In this document: positions 11,651-20,567 of the stretch, in pieces
Position numbering within the stretch: position 1 is the first letter of the stretch
Layout: every line of letters begins with the position of its first letter
Source: Ctenosaura bakeri
Lineage: Eukaryota; Chordata; Lepidosauria; Squamata; Iguanidae
Length of the DNA: 64,000 bases
Direction: 5' to 3'
Assembly (NCBI GenBank): GCA_948474755.1
Contig: CAOLHI010000422.1
Coordinates: 310,001 to 374,000, forward strand
The notes under the pieces: model-generated
The model's database searches: none
What the model was told of the DNA's origin: nothing
The model's input: the letters and a program-made list of their open reading frames with translations, nothing else
Translations under genes and position numbers: made by a program

Positions 11651-14065
11651 ATGTCCGCGCTCTTCAAGAAGTGCGTGTCCTGCGGGCGCAAGGTTGCCCT
11701 CAACGACAGCCACAAGGAGTGTCTCTTCTGTTTGGGTGAGTCCCACAACATCCGGACTTGCCCAATTTGCCGGGATTTTACTCCCCAAACTCTCCGCAAC
11801 CGGTCCGCGAGACTTAAGTCTTATTGTTGGGAACAGTCTCTGCGGGCGATAGACGAGACCTCCACTTCCAAGATGGCCGACAAGAAGACGACCACGCCAT
11901 CGACGGTATCGGCGGCTGCCGTTCCGTCCACCTCGTCGGTATCGGGCTCAATCTCGGCGTTACCGAGGATCCCGAAGCTGTCGGCGGCTGCCAAGTCAGC
12001 GAAAGGATCCTCGACGGCGAGGAAGGCTGAGGCTCCCCTGACGGAGACGCCTGCTAAAAAGCGCCCTGCTCCGGACGGAGGCAAGGGCAAGGAGAAGGAG
12101 AAGAAGCGCTCCCCGGCTGGGGACGTTCAACCTCCTACTCCTCCTCCTACTCAGCAGCCTTCCAAAGGGCGAGGCGAGTCCGTCGATCTCTCGGATGATG
12201 AGATCGAGGACGTTCCCCAACAGCGCCCGGACTCGCCTGTGGCAGACCCTCCAACCCTGGTGGAGGAGCGCCACCGCCCTCCTAGCCGTCGCAGGTCGGC
12301 CGACCTGCAGCAGAGAGAGCCCTCTGCTTCTCCGGAGCGGCGTTCGACCTCCTTCCGGTCCCGGTCCCGCTCTTCCGAGCGTCCGGTGGCCTCGCCGCCT
12401 CCTAGGGAGACAAGAGAGGAACAACCTCGCTCGTCTGCCTCCAGATACACCTCGGCGTCCTACGTGGCCAGGTACGCGAGGGAATCTGAATGGAGAGAGC
12501 GCCCGGCCTCTTATCGGTCACATTCGCCATCGTACCGGGATCGGTACCATCGTGGCCCGAGTCGCTGGGAGACCTTCCGGAGGTCCCGGTCACCTCGTCG
12601 ACAGCGCGAATCGCGCTCGCCTAGAGGGGACGAGGCTCGGTACCGTCGACGCCGAAGCCGATCTCCGTCGGACCGCCGCTCCTTCAGCCGCTCTCCCTCT
12701 CCTCGATATCATAGGGCGAGGGAGCCTTCACCTCGGTATCGGGCGATATCGCCACCTCCTAGGGTCACGGCAACGGCGACGCGCCCTACGGAGTCGGTGG
12801 TGACTGAGCGGGCTACGACGACGTCAGCCTGCCAGACTACCCCTGTCACCACTAAGAAGGTGAAGTCAGTAGTCAGCCAGCCCAAGCGGGACGCTGCTAC
12901 TACCACCGCCCCGGCTGCAGAGAAGCCTAGGAAGGCAACACCTGTGGCGACTGCGAAGGAGCCGGAAAGCGAGCGGCGAGAGGACTCACCGACCTCAGAG
13001 TCGTACGACTCGAGTGCAGAATCAGAGGTGTCTGAGGCGGCCTCCCAGGAGTCTCCTCCGCTGGGATTCGGGGACCCGATCCCAGATTCTGCTCCAGAGG
13101 ACGTCCACCAGTTCTCTGCGATGCTGCTCCGCATGGCTACTACCCTCGGCCTGAAGATCGCCGATGCGGAGCCGGAGGACGACGATCCAGCCTTCTCCGT
13201 CTTCGAGGAGAAGCGACCTGCCACGGCCCCGCTGCCTCTCCTGCCCCGGGTATCCAGACTGGTGAAGGCCGCCTGGGATAGGCCGGCCTCGGCTCAGCCG
13301 ATACCGCAGCGGTTGGAACACCTCTACAGGGTGCAGAAGGATAACGCCGGTTATCTCTTTAATCACCCTGCACCGAACTCTGTGGTGGTCGAGTCGGCAC
13401 AGACGAAAGGCTCCGGCAGGCAACACACCACCCCGCCGGACAAAGAGGGCAGGAAGTTGGACGCCTATGCAAGAAGGTTCTATTCCGCCGCCTCCTTGCA
13501 GATCAGGCTGTCCAACACTCAGGCTTGCCTCGCGGCATACCTGAAAAAGGTGCTCGATCGCCTGCAACCGGCGATGGAGGCGGTACCGGAGGACATCCGC
13601 CAAGCCTCCTCCGTGATCTTCAACGAGGCCATCTCCATCGCTCGGCAGCAGATGGCCTCCTCCAGGCACGCAGTGGAGATTGCCTCCCGGGTCATGGCGG
13701 GATCCATCGGCCTGCGCCGCCATGCTTGGCTGCGGCCGGCCGACATCCAGGAGGACACCAGAAGGAGGATTGAAGATCTCCCCTTCGACGGTGAGGGCCT
13801 ATTCAATTCGTCCACAGACGAAGCTTTGGACAATCTCGTTAAGGCGAGGCTGACCGCCAAGAAGATCGGGCTACAGCCGGCCACGCAAGCCCGCAGGACC
13901 TCCACCTTCCGCCCAACCTGGCGACGATCTTCCACCTCGTCGTTCCAGCGTTCGGCCCAGTCTGGACAGTCGAGACCGTCCTCCGGCTCATCGGCCAGAC
14001 GCACGATTAGGCGACGCCCGGCTTCGTCCAAGAAGTCCTCCTCCGAGACAAAGTCTCGGTTTTGA
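11651..14065 (+). CDS. DIRS A ORF1 (Gag-like, zinc cluster plus RS domain)
   Basis: The frame is open from 11441 to the TGA at 14063-14065. ATG 11441 lies inside the inverted repeat, so ATG 11651 (MSALFKKCVSC) is the likelier start because the same ATG and protein start are kept in copies B and C. Residues 8-40 form a Cys/His cluster, C-x2-C-x9-H-x2-C-x2-C-x4-H-x4-C-x2-C, a probable zinc-binding site. Lys/Pro/Ser-rich sequence follows, then an Arg-Ser region (about 12280-12760) with many RSRS and SPR motifs like those of SR splicing factors. The C-terminal half is a helical, probably capsid-like domain (about 13080-13860), ending in a basic Ser-rich tail. Gag role is inferred from position. 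Confidence 0.85.
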   Translation: MSALFKKCVSCGRKVALNDSHKECLFCLGESHNIRTCPICRDFTPQTLRNRSARLKSYCWEQSLRAIDETSTSKMADKKTTTPSTVSAAAVPSTSSVSGSISALPRIPKLSAAAKSAKGSSTARKAEAPLTETPAKKRPAPDGGKGKEKEKKRSPAGDVQPPTPPPTQQPSKGRGESVDLSDDEIEDVPQQRPDSPVADPPTLVEERHRPPSRRRSADLQQREPSASPERRSTSFRSRSRSSERPVASPPPRETREEQPRSSASRYTSASYVARYARESEWRERPASYRSHSPSYRDRYHRGPSRWETFRRSRSPRRQRESRSPRGDEARYRRRRSRSPSDRRSFSRSPSPRYHRAREPSPRYRAISPPPRVTATATRPTESVVTERATTTSACQTTPVTTKKVKSVVSQPKRDAATTTAPAAEKPRKATPVATAKEPESERREDSPTSESYDSSAESEVSEAASQESPPLGFGDPIPDSAPEDVHQFSAMLLRMATTLGLKIADAEPEDDDPAFSVFEEKRPATAPLPLLPRVSRLVKAAWDRPASAQPIPQRLEHLYRVQKDNAGYLFNHPAPNSVVVESAQTKGSGRQHTTPPDKEGRKLDAYARRFYSAASLQIRLSNTQACLAAYLKKVLDRLQPAMEAVPEDIRQASSVIFNEAISIARQQMASSRHAVEIASRVMAGSIGLRRHAWLRPADIQEDTRRRIEDLPFDGEGLFNSSTDEALDNLVKARLTAKKIGLQPATQARRTSTFRPTWRRSSTSSFQRSAQSGQSRPSSGSSARRTIRRRPASSKKSSSETKSRF

Positions 14066-14066
14066 C
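14060..14066 (+). promoter_or_regulatory. Candidate +1 ribosomal frameshift site TTT TGA C (copy A)
   Basis: ORF1 ends in codons TTT TGA followed by C. The four Ts allow a Phe tRNA on TTT to re-pair on TTT one base downstream, after which GAC GTG CCT enters the ORF2 frame exactly. ORF2 has no AUG before its RT domain. The layout resembles known +1 shift sites with a slow UGA C stop, such as bacterial RF2 and antizyme. Function is inferred. Confidence 0.55.
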
Positions 14067-15980
14067 GTGCCTGGCAGGACCTACCAATACCCACTCTTCA
14101 GCCTACCATCAGCGCTCGGAGACCGACCGACTCTTGCTCGACATCTCGCGGAGTGGCAGTGTGTCACTACGGACTCTTGGGTGCTTTCCATCGTCCGTCT
14201 TGGCTACGCCATCGAGTTTCTCGATATTCCTCCTCGAGGCGTTTACTATTCCACGCCGTCGAGTCCGGCCCTCCTGGAAGAGATCCAATCCCTCCTCCAG
14301 AAAGGGGCGATCGAGCAGCTCCCGCAAGAGGCCAAGACCACCGGCTTCTTCTCCAGGTACTTCACGGTACCGAAAGCCGACGGTACCCTCCGGCCGATCC
14401 TAGACCTCAGAGGGGTGAACTACTACATCCGCCCCAAAAGGTTCAAGATGGTCACGATACCGTCGATCCTGCCCTTCCTACATCGAGGGGACTGGTTCGC
14501 CTCCATCGATCTCCGAGACGCATACTTCCATATCGCCATTCGCCCGCAGCACAGACGGTACCTCCGCTTCGCAGTCGACGACACCTGTTACCAGTACAAG
14601 GTGCTGCCGTTCGGACTCTCGACTGCCCCAAGGGTCTTCACCAAGTGCATGGCCCCGGTGGTATCCTTCCTGCGGACGAAGGGTGCTTCTGTCTTCCCTT
14701 ACCTCGACGATTGGCTGTTGGTGGCGTCCTGCAAACAGAGACTTTACCACGACGTCCACATGACGTTGTCACTCCTGACCCGCCTTGGTCTACGGGTGAA
14801 TCCGAAGAAGTCCCACCTCGAGCCGGCGAGGATCTTGGACTTCATCGGGGCGACGCTCGACTCGACCTCCGCCAGGGCGTACCTACCAGAGTCTCGAGCC
14901 CAAACCCTGATCCGGGCCGCCGCTCACGCGCGTACGGCCCCAACGTTATCTGCGAGAAGCGTCCAGCAGCTCTTGGGCTACATGGCTGCGACGACCGCTG
15001 TGACATATCTCGCCAGGCTGAGAGCGAGACCTCTTCAACACTGGTTCGTCCGCATATTCGACCCCCTGCGAGACGAACAGACACTCCGACTGCAGCTGCC
15101 GGGAGACGTCCGCTCATCCCTCCGATGGTGGCAGTCGCGACGCAATCTCATGTCAGGGATGCCTTTCCAACAGCCGACACCGAAGGTGACGGTGACGACC
15201 GACGCCTCCCTGTATGGATGGGGTGCCCACTGCGGCGATCTCAGAGTCCGCGACAGATGGACCGACGACGAGACCGCTCTCCATATCAACGCGCTGGAGC
15301 TGCTCGCCGTCTTGAAAGCGCTACGGGCGTTCCGCCACGTCGTAGCGGGGCGGACGGTCCTGGTTCTGACGGACAATACCACCGCCGTCTGTTACATCAA
15401 CAGACAAGGAGGGACTCACTCCACAACCCTGCTCAACATTGCACTCGACTTGTGGGAATGGTGCATTCGCCTGCATACGCATCCCGTGGCAGTTCACCTG
15501 GCCGGGCAGGAGAACACCACGGCAGACGCCCTCAGCAGGGACACCTCATCCCATCACGAATGGTCTCTCTCCGGAGAGGCGTTCAGACTGATTCGGGACC
15601 GCTGGGGCGAACCATCGATCGACCTCTTCGCGACCAGGGAAAACGCGAAGTGTCGCCGATTCTGTTCCAGAGCGGGCCACGATCGTGCCTCCATCGGGGA
15701 CGCTTTCCAGTTTCCGTGGACCGGGGAACTCCTCTACGCGTTCCCGCCGTTCCCGCTGCTCGGCCGGACGATATCGAAGATCCGAGCCGACCGAGCCGAC
15801 GCGATCCTGGTAGCCCCGTACTGGCCGAGGCAACATTGGTTCGCACCCCTGCTACAAGCCGCACGAGACGACCTGCTCCGGTTGCCACCGACACCGGACC
15901 TGCTCTCCCACTCCGGCGGCCGAGTCCTCCATCCGGACCTGCCACGCCTGGCCCTCCATGCCTGGAGGATATCGCACTAG
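14067..15980 (+). CDS. DIRS A ORF2: reverse transcriptase, RNase H, Dam-like methyltransferase
   Basis: A 637-codon open frame starts right after the ORF1 stop with GTG; the first in-frame ATG lies inside the RT domain, so expression by recoding is likely. RT motifs are PKADGTLRPILDLRGVN, SIDLRDAYFHI (motif A) and YLDD at residues 212-215. RNase H carries the DEDD set D379, E411, D436 and D487. The C-terminal part (DLFATRENAKC, then FPPF at residues 559-562, then LVAPYWPRQHWF) matches the Dam-like N6-adenine methyltransferase region known in DIRS elements, with FPPF where classical enzymes have D/N-PP-Y/W. All visible catalytic residues of RT and RNase H are present. Confidence 0.92.
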   Translation: MPGRTYQYPLFSLPSALGDRPTLARHLAEWQCVTTDSWVLSIVRLGYAIEFLDIPPRGVYYSTPSSPALLEEIQSLLQKGAIEQLPQEAKTTGFFSRYFTVPKADGTLRPILDLRGVNYYIRPKRFKMVTIPSILPFLHRGDWFASIDLRDAYFHIAIRPQHRRYLRFAVDDTCYQYKVLPFGLSTAPRVFTKCMAPVVSFLRTKGASVFPYLDDWLLVASCKQRLYHDVHMTLSLLTRLGLRVNPKKSHLEPARILDFIGATLDSTSARAYLPESRAQTLIRAAAHARTAPTLSARSVQQLLGYMAATTAVTYLARLRARPLQHWFVRIFDPLRDEQTLRLQLPGDVRSSLRWWQSRRNLMSGMPFQQPTPKVTVTTDASLYGWGAHCGDLRVRDRWTDDETALHINALELLAVLKALRAFRHVVAGRTVLVLTDNTTAVCYINRQGGTHSTTLLNIALDLWEWCIRLHTHPVAVHLAGQENTTADALSRDTSSHHEWSLSGEAFRLIRDRWGEPSIDLFATRENAKCRRFCSRAGHDRASIGDAFQFPWTGELLYAFPPFPLLGRTISKIRADRADAILVAPYWPRQHWFAPLLQAARDDLLRLPPTPDLLSHSGGRVLHPDLPRLALHAWRISH

Positions 15981-16993
15981 ACGATCCCGTGCTCGGTACC
16001 GTCCTCGTCGCGGCCAGGAAGGAATCCACCCGTCGCAACTATCAATACAAGTGGCGACGCTTCCTGACCTTCGCTAACGAGAGGAGTGAGCCGGTATCGC
16101 CCGCGGGGCTCTCTACCGTCCTGCATTTCCTCCTGCACCTCCGGCAACAGGGGCTGGCGTTTCCATCCCTGAAGGTGTATCTTTCCGCGATCGTGGCATA
16201 CCAACCGCCACGATCGGCTGCCTCGGCCTTCTTCAGGAACGATACCGTTAAGCGGTTCCTGAAAGGACTTCATCATCTCTACCCGCCGGTATCGCCGCCG
16301 CTACCGCCGTGGTCCCTCTCGCTGGTGCTCTCGCAGCTGACAAAGCCGCCCTTCGAGCCGATGGCGACCTCGGATGATAGGCTTCTCACCATGAAAACTG
16401 CCTTCTTGGTTGCGGTGACCTCAGCGAGGCGAGCGGGTGAGATCACAGCTCTTCGATCCGATGAGCCCTTCACGGTCTTCCACAGAGACAAGGTGGTCCT
16501 GAGACCTGACATCTCGTTCCTGCCTAAGGTAGTGTCCAGTTTCCATCTCAACCAGGACGTCATCCTGCCTGCCTTCTTCCCGAACCCGATGACACCGTTG
16601 GAGCGGTCTCTCCACTCCCTGGACGTGCGTCGGGCCGTGGCCTTCTACATGGACAGGACTGCTTCCTTCCGACAGACGCCGCATCTCTTCGTTTGCTATG
16701 GGCGACGTCGGAAGGGCCTCAAAGTGTCCACCCAGCGCTTCTCCAAATGGGTGGTACGGACTATTCAACTGGCGTATGAGCTCGCGAGGAAGCCTCCGCC
16801 AGTCCTGCTTCGAGCCCACTCCACCAGAGCGGTGGCTACTTCTGCGGCCCTCCTGCGAGGAGTTGACCTGCATGAACTCTGCCGTGTGGCGACCTGGTCC
16901 CAACCATCGACCTTCGTGCGCCACTACAGGCTCGACTGCCGGTCGCGCAGAGATGCCCGGTTTGGACGTGAGGTGTTGGCTTCCGTGCTGTAG
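15962..16993 (+). CDS. DIRS A tyrosine recombinase
   Basis: This frame encodes a tyrosine recombinase that would integrate the circular cDNA. It has an N-terminal SAM-like core-binding part (ESTRRNYQYKWRRFLTF, STVLHFLLHLRQQGLAF) and a catalytic domain with Arg in TSARRAGEI (codon 16430), HSTR (His 16817, Arg 16826) and the nucleophile Tyr in RHYRLD (16925-16927). The stop is at 16991-16993. The frame is -1 relative to ORF2 and has no in-frame ATG near its beginning, so it must be reached by frameshift, splicing or a non-AUG start. The same frame happens to stay open upstream to 14153, overprinting ORF2. Confidence 0.9.
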   Translation: MEDIALDDPVLGTVLVAARKESTRRNYQYKWRRFLTFANERSEPVSPAGLSTVLHFLLHLRQQGLAFPSLKVYLSAIVAYQPPRSAASAFFRNDTVKRFLKGLHHLYPPVSPPLPPWSLSLVLSQLTKPPFEPMATSDDRLLTMKTAFLVAVTSARRAGEITALRSDEPFTVFHRDKVVLRPDISFLPKVVSSFHLNQDVILPAFFPNPMTPLERSLHSLDVRRAVAFYMDRTASFRQTPHLFVCYGRRRKGLKVSTQRFSKWVVRTIQLAYELARKPPPVLLRAHSTRAVATSAALLRGVDLHELCRVATWSQPSTFVRHYRLDCRSRRDARFGREVLASVL

Positions 16994-17030
16994 GACCTGA
17001 CCCGCCGTCCGACCGGTAAGCTACACAGTC

Positions 17031-17126
17031 TCCTAGTGTATGAAGGCACAGAGACCACGAAGAAGAAGAACAGGTTGCTTACCTGTAACTGTGGTTCTTC
17101 GAGTGGTCATCTGTGCCATCATACAC
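17031..17126. repeat. DIRS A internal complementary region
   Basis: 17031-17071 is the complement of the element's left end and 17067-17126 is the complement of its right end, joined at GAAGAAGAAGAACAGG. This is the internal complementary region that in DIRS elements templates completion of the circular DNA. Confidence 0.92.
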
Positions 17127-17180
17127 ACCCGCCCTTCCTCCCCTCTTTCTCAGGTCCCTGTAGGTTCTACGGCGGACGAC

Positions 17181-17368
17181 AGAACTGAGGAGAGACCGTT
17201 GCTCGGCGGGAGGAGCATGCGCAGTACCGGCGTGGGGGAGGGGTTCCCGCCAAGCGAACAAGCTCTAGAAGTTTCCGAACGCTACCGCGCAGGCGCTAAA
17301 GCTCCTAGTGTATGATGGCACAGATGACCACTCGAAGAACCACAGTTACAGGTAAGCAACCTGTTCTT
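17181..17368 (-). repeat. DIRS A right inverted terminal repeat
   Basis: It is the complement of the left repeat, with a longer unique outer end (ACCACAGTTACAGGTAAGC). The outer end contains a splice-donor-like ACAG/GTAAGC at 17348-17357. Confidence 0.92.
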
Positions 17369-17790
17369 ACTATAAGCTGACAAAATCTCAAAAAATACAC
17401 TTTCTTGAAGTTGACATTTGTAAAATACACACGTATAGTTAAAGCAGTAAGATCTTCTGACCATTGAACAATAGACGATGAATATTTATCTTTACAGCTT
17501 TGAAGTGCAAGTCTTTTAACAACAGTAAGAGCATGCAGGATCCAACCATGTTGATCATCAGTTAAATTTTGCATTGCACACTGATTTAAATAAATAAAAG
17601 ACCATGGCAGAGAGTTTTCTAATACAAAATTAATGTGTTGTAATACATCCAACCAGAAAGGGAGAGCCATGGAATATACCTGTATCATGTTGCAAGGAAG
17701 ATCTGTATTACATTGCCATAATTTAGTTGTTGTAGATTTAATGGTATCCAGCATACCTAAATCATCAATTTTTGCTGAACCAAACATAAT
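17369..17790 (-). mobile_element. Probable L1-type LINE fragment interrupted by DIRS A
   Basis: The minus-strand frame below 17787 (LTDDQHGWILHALTVVKRLA, then IVQWSEDLTALTIRVYF) resembles the C-terminal end of L1/Tx1 ORF2 proteins. It runs up to the DIRS right end, and AT-rich sequence on the far side (about 11190-11318) may be its continuation. Confidence 0.4.
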
Positions 17791-18011
17791 TTTAAGTATA
17801 AAGACATTTTACATATTCCCATTTGTTGTTTTATACCAGAAGAGCCTGACACTCTATTGCACTCTATTCTGAGTTAATTAAATTCATACTTGGGACATTC
17901 TAACAAATATTTACAAACTAGACTAATTGATTTCAGTTTTTCTGAATATATATTTAATGCTTCTTACACAAAAGGAATGGCTGAAGCCCCAAAGCTCGAT
18001 AGTCCATATAC
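17791..18011 (+). other. Intron, nothing recognised
   Basis: AT-rich intron sequence without recognisable features. Confidence 0.5.
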
Positions 18012-18367
18012 AGGAAGTCTCCAACTTTTGATGCCTCCGCCCTTAACTGACAACTTGCCCTTTTGACACTTCCAAATTAAGGACAAGTTCCACTATTTTG
18101 ATGGGTGTTGCATTCTTTTATCAGTTCTTTTTGCCTACGGAGGCTTGCTTGGAGCTGCTTTGCAAGAGTGCACTGCTTGCAAAGTGAGCTGAAAAGGGGG
18201 AAAAGATGCTGTGCCAGCTGAGAGACTTTGCAAGCAGTGCACACAAGTTTGGTCCCAAATGAGTCCTTCAAGTTCCCTACAGTACAGTGCATGGATTCTG
18301 CTTTTCAACTAATCTCATTTTCTGACAGTGCTCCAGTCCCTAACCTATCAGATAATTGAGAAGCCTG
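18012..18367. mobile_element. Possible mariner/Tigger-like MITE
   Basis: The left end CAGGAAGTCTCCAACTTTTG and the complement of the right end (CAGGCTTCTCAATTATCTG) are imperfect inverted repeats, both bounded by TA. The interior is non-coding. Confidence 0.45.
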
Positions 18368-18596
18368 TATATAAACCCAAAAGTGTAGCAGTTGCACATT
18401 GCCATAGTGCATCTATGGATGGCTGCTAATGAAATATACAAGACCGAATTCTTGGTCTGGGCTATCAGTTTCTCCAAAGTATGAATCCCACAGTCAACCT
18501 ATTTCTTTTATAAGAAGAAGGGACGGGTAGCAATTTTAGGACCAAAAAAAAAAAAGGCAAAACACTTGGGGGGGGAAACAGGAGTTCATGGTTACT

Positions 18597-18810
18597 CAGC
18601 CAGTGTGATGTACTGGTTTGAGTATTGGAGTAGGGCACTGGGAGACCAGGATTCAAATCCCCATGGAAGCACACTCTTTCAGAATCAGGAAGGCAAAAGC
18701 CAAACTCCCTCTGAACAATTCTTGCCAGGGAAACCCCAGGATAGGTTCACCTTAGTGTCTCCATAAGTCAGAAGTGACTTGAAGGCACATGGCAACAACA
18801 ACAACAAACA
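18597..18810 (+). mobile_element. tRNA-derived SINE, nearly full length
   Basis: It starts CAGCCAGTGTGATGTACTGG, has a B-box-like GGATTCAAATCC and a body GTCTCCATAAGTCAGAAGTG, and ends ACTTGAAGGCACATGG plus an (aac)n tail. It is the fullest copy of this SINE family in the window. Confidence 0.88.
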
Positions 18811-20567
18811 AGGTGTCCTGGAGGTTCTCCAAAGGCTGCAAAAGGGAGTTGGGGGGCTATACATGACTGACAGGCCATAATTTATCTACTCCTATTCTGA
18901 GCTAAAATAGTTAATGACTTTTGCCTTGCACTAGCAGGCGGCTTCTTCCTGAAAGATCCTGTGGTAAAGCAGATCGTTAAGTCCATCTATCTTCCTGTGG
19001 CTCAGAGCTGATTTCTCCACATATACATTCTGAAACTGTCCCCATATTTTTTGGTGTTCCATAGATAATAACAGAGATATTGGGGGATTGTAGAGCAGCT
19101 TTTATACTTCCAGTAAGCAACACTGCCTAAGTTCAAATCTCTGTCACTAAACATTGTTCTTTGCGTTATGTGTATTACTAGCCATAACAATTTACTTTTG
19201 AAAAATTGATAATGTTTAATACGTTAATATTAATATTCTGGCCAGAATGCAGCATGCAGCAAGGTTGCTGTGAATAAACCATTCTCTGCTGGGTAAAGCA
19301 GCAGAAATATATATAACACAGTGCTGTCTTTAAAAATGATAGCTAATTTAACTGCTATTACAGCTTGTTCATTTTGCTAGATAGCACTGTACTACATGGG
19401 TTTGGAGAAAAAGTTATGTTTCTAAGATTTCATTGTATTTTGCATGAGTAAAAGCAGAAGAAGAAATTCATTTTTAGGACTGTAAACTTCTACTGGATTT
19501 TGTTACCTGGGCACACATATGCCTTGGTAAAATACATTGCAATCCTATTTAATTAGCATCATAAACTTGTGTTTACAGTAAGAGACAGGTACAAAGTACA
19601 TTAATAATAACAAGTGAAATATGTAAATAGTATTATTGAGGCATAGTTCTGAGATAGGACTTCTAAATAGTAGAGAAAGAGAAGGAAGGGTCACTTTAGT
19701 TTGAGTCTTGTATTTGTTTTTCTATTTTAGTCTCTTTAATGTAAGTCCTGATAATATACCATCACATTAATCTTCTTCGCTAAATCCAAATGTACTCCTG
19801 TTTGAGAAACAATTGTACATAGAACAGTGGGCGTTCTATTGTAAGACACAGACGGAGTCTTTTACTGAAAGAAAAATTGATAGGTCATTGGGTAACACTG
19901 CAGAAAGCAATTGCTTTTATACAGTCCTAAAGTACTGCTGTAGTAAGCAGTTCTTCTTGCAGCTCATTTCATCTCAGACTGCTGACCTGTGAAATAGAGG
20001 TAATTAAAAGTCAAGATCAATGCTGAAGACAAATTTGTTCTTTTCCTGAATTTCTTAAGCTGTTTAACGTTGTGCTCCTATTCAGCCACCGCCACCTGAA
20101 GATGGTGGATACATTAACTAGGCTGTTTGTTTTCCCTCTTTCTTTCTCCTATCTAAGTACAGTTCTCTACTACCTGCTTCTATTCAGTGTACATCAACAT
20201 ATCCTTGTGGCCTTTTTAAAGATTCATAGAGTTCACACCTAATATTAGAAACACATTCTTCAAAAAAAAATGGTGAAAAATTAGTATTGTGGACTTCATG
20301 TGTTTCTGTAAAATCAGGATGCATATTCTTACAGAATAAGTTATTCTGTTTTGGAGGACTGGAGTTGCTTTGTTTTGTTTTTTAATGCTCAAAGTGTTTT
20401 TAATGCTTTCTGGATGCAATGTTGTTGGTGTTTTCTCTGTAATCCATTTGATTCTGACAGCATGTACTTTGTTGTCAGCTTAAAAATAATGTAGCTATGG
20501 TCTACACACACATAGATATGTTTTCTGGGTAAGAAGCCACGGTAGCTAACATTTTGTCTTCTAACAG
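18811..20567 (+). other. Intron, nothing recognised
   Basis: AT-rich intron up to the acceptor at 20567. No repeat family could be named and no conserved frame was seen. Confidence 0.5.

Larger units (their letters stand above)
11319..17368 (+). mobile_element. DIRS retrotransposon copy A, all frames open
   Basis: A complete DIRS-type (tyrosine recombinase) retrotransposon. The left inverted repeat begins GTTCTTCTTCGTGG and the right end finishes GTAAGCAACCTGTTCTT. Between them lie ORF1, ORF2 (RT, RNase H, methyltransferase-like), a tyrosine recombinase frame and an internal complementary region. There are no long terminal direct repeats and no evident target duplication, as expected when integration uses a circular DNA and a tyrosine recombinase. 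It lies in sense orientation in a DAPK1 intron. It splits a minus-strand L1-like fragment (open frame resumes at 17369). No disabling mutation was seen. Confidence 0.93.

Noticed and set aside
12151..13723. Several long minus-strand and alternative-frame ORFs inside ORF1 of DIRS A, B and C
   Set aside because: They are compositional shadows of the GC-rich ORF1; they have no recognisable domains and repeat in each copy only because the copies are similar.
11319..17368. LTR retrotransposon or endogenous retrovirus
   Set aside because: Terminal repeats are inverted, there is an internal complementary region, and a tyrosine recombinase replaces a DDE integrase; no protease or envelope is seen.
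18597..18700. tRNA gene from the tRNA-like head and B-box
   Set aside because: No cloverleaf can be closed and the sequence continues into a SINE body with a (caa)n tail.
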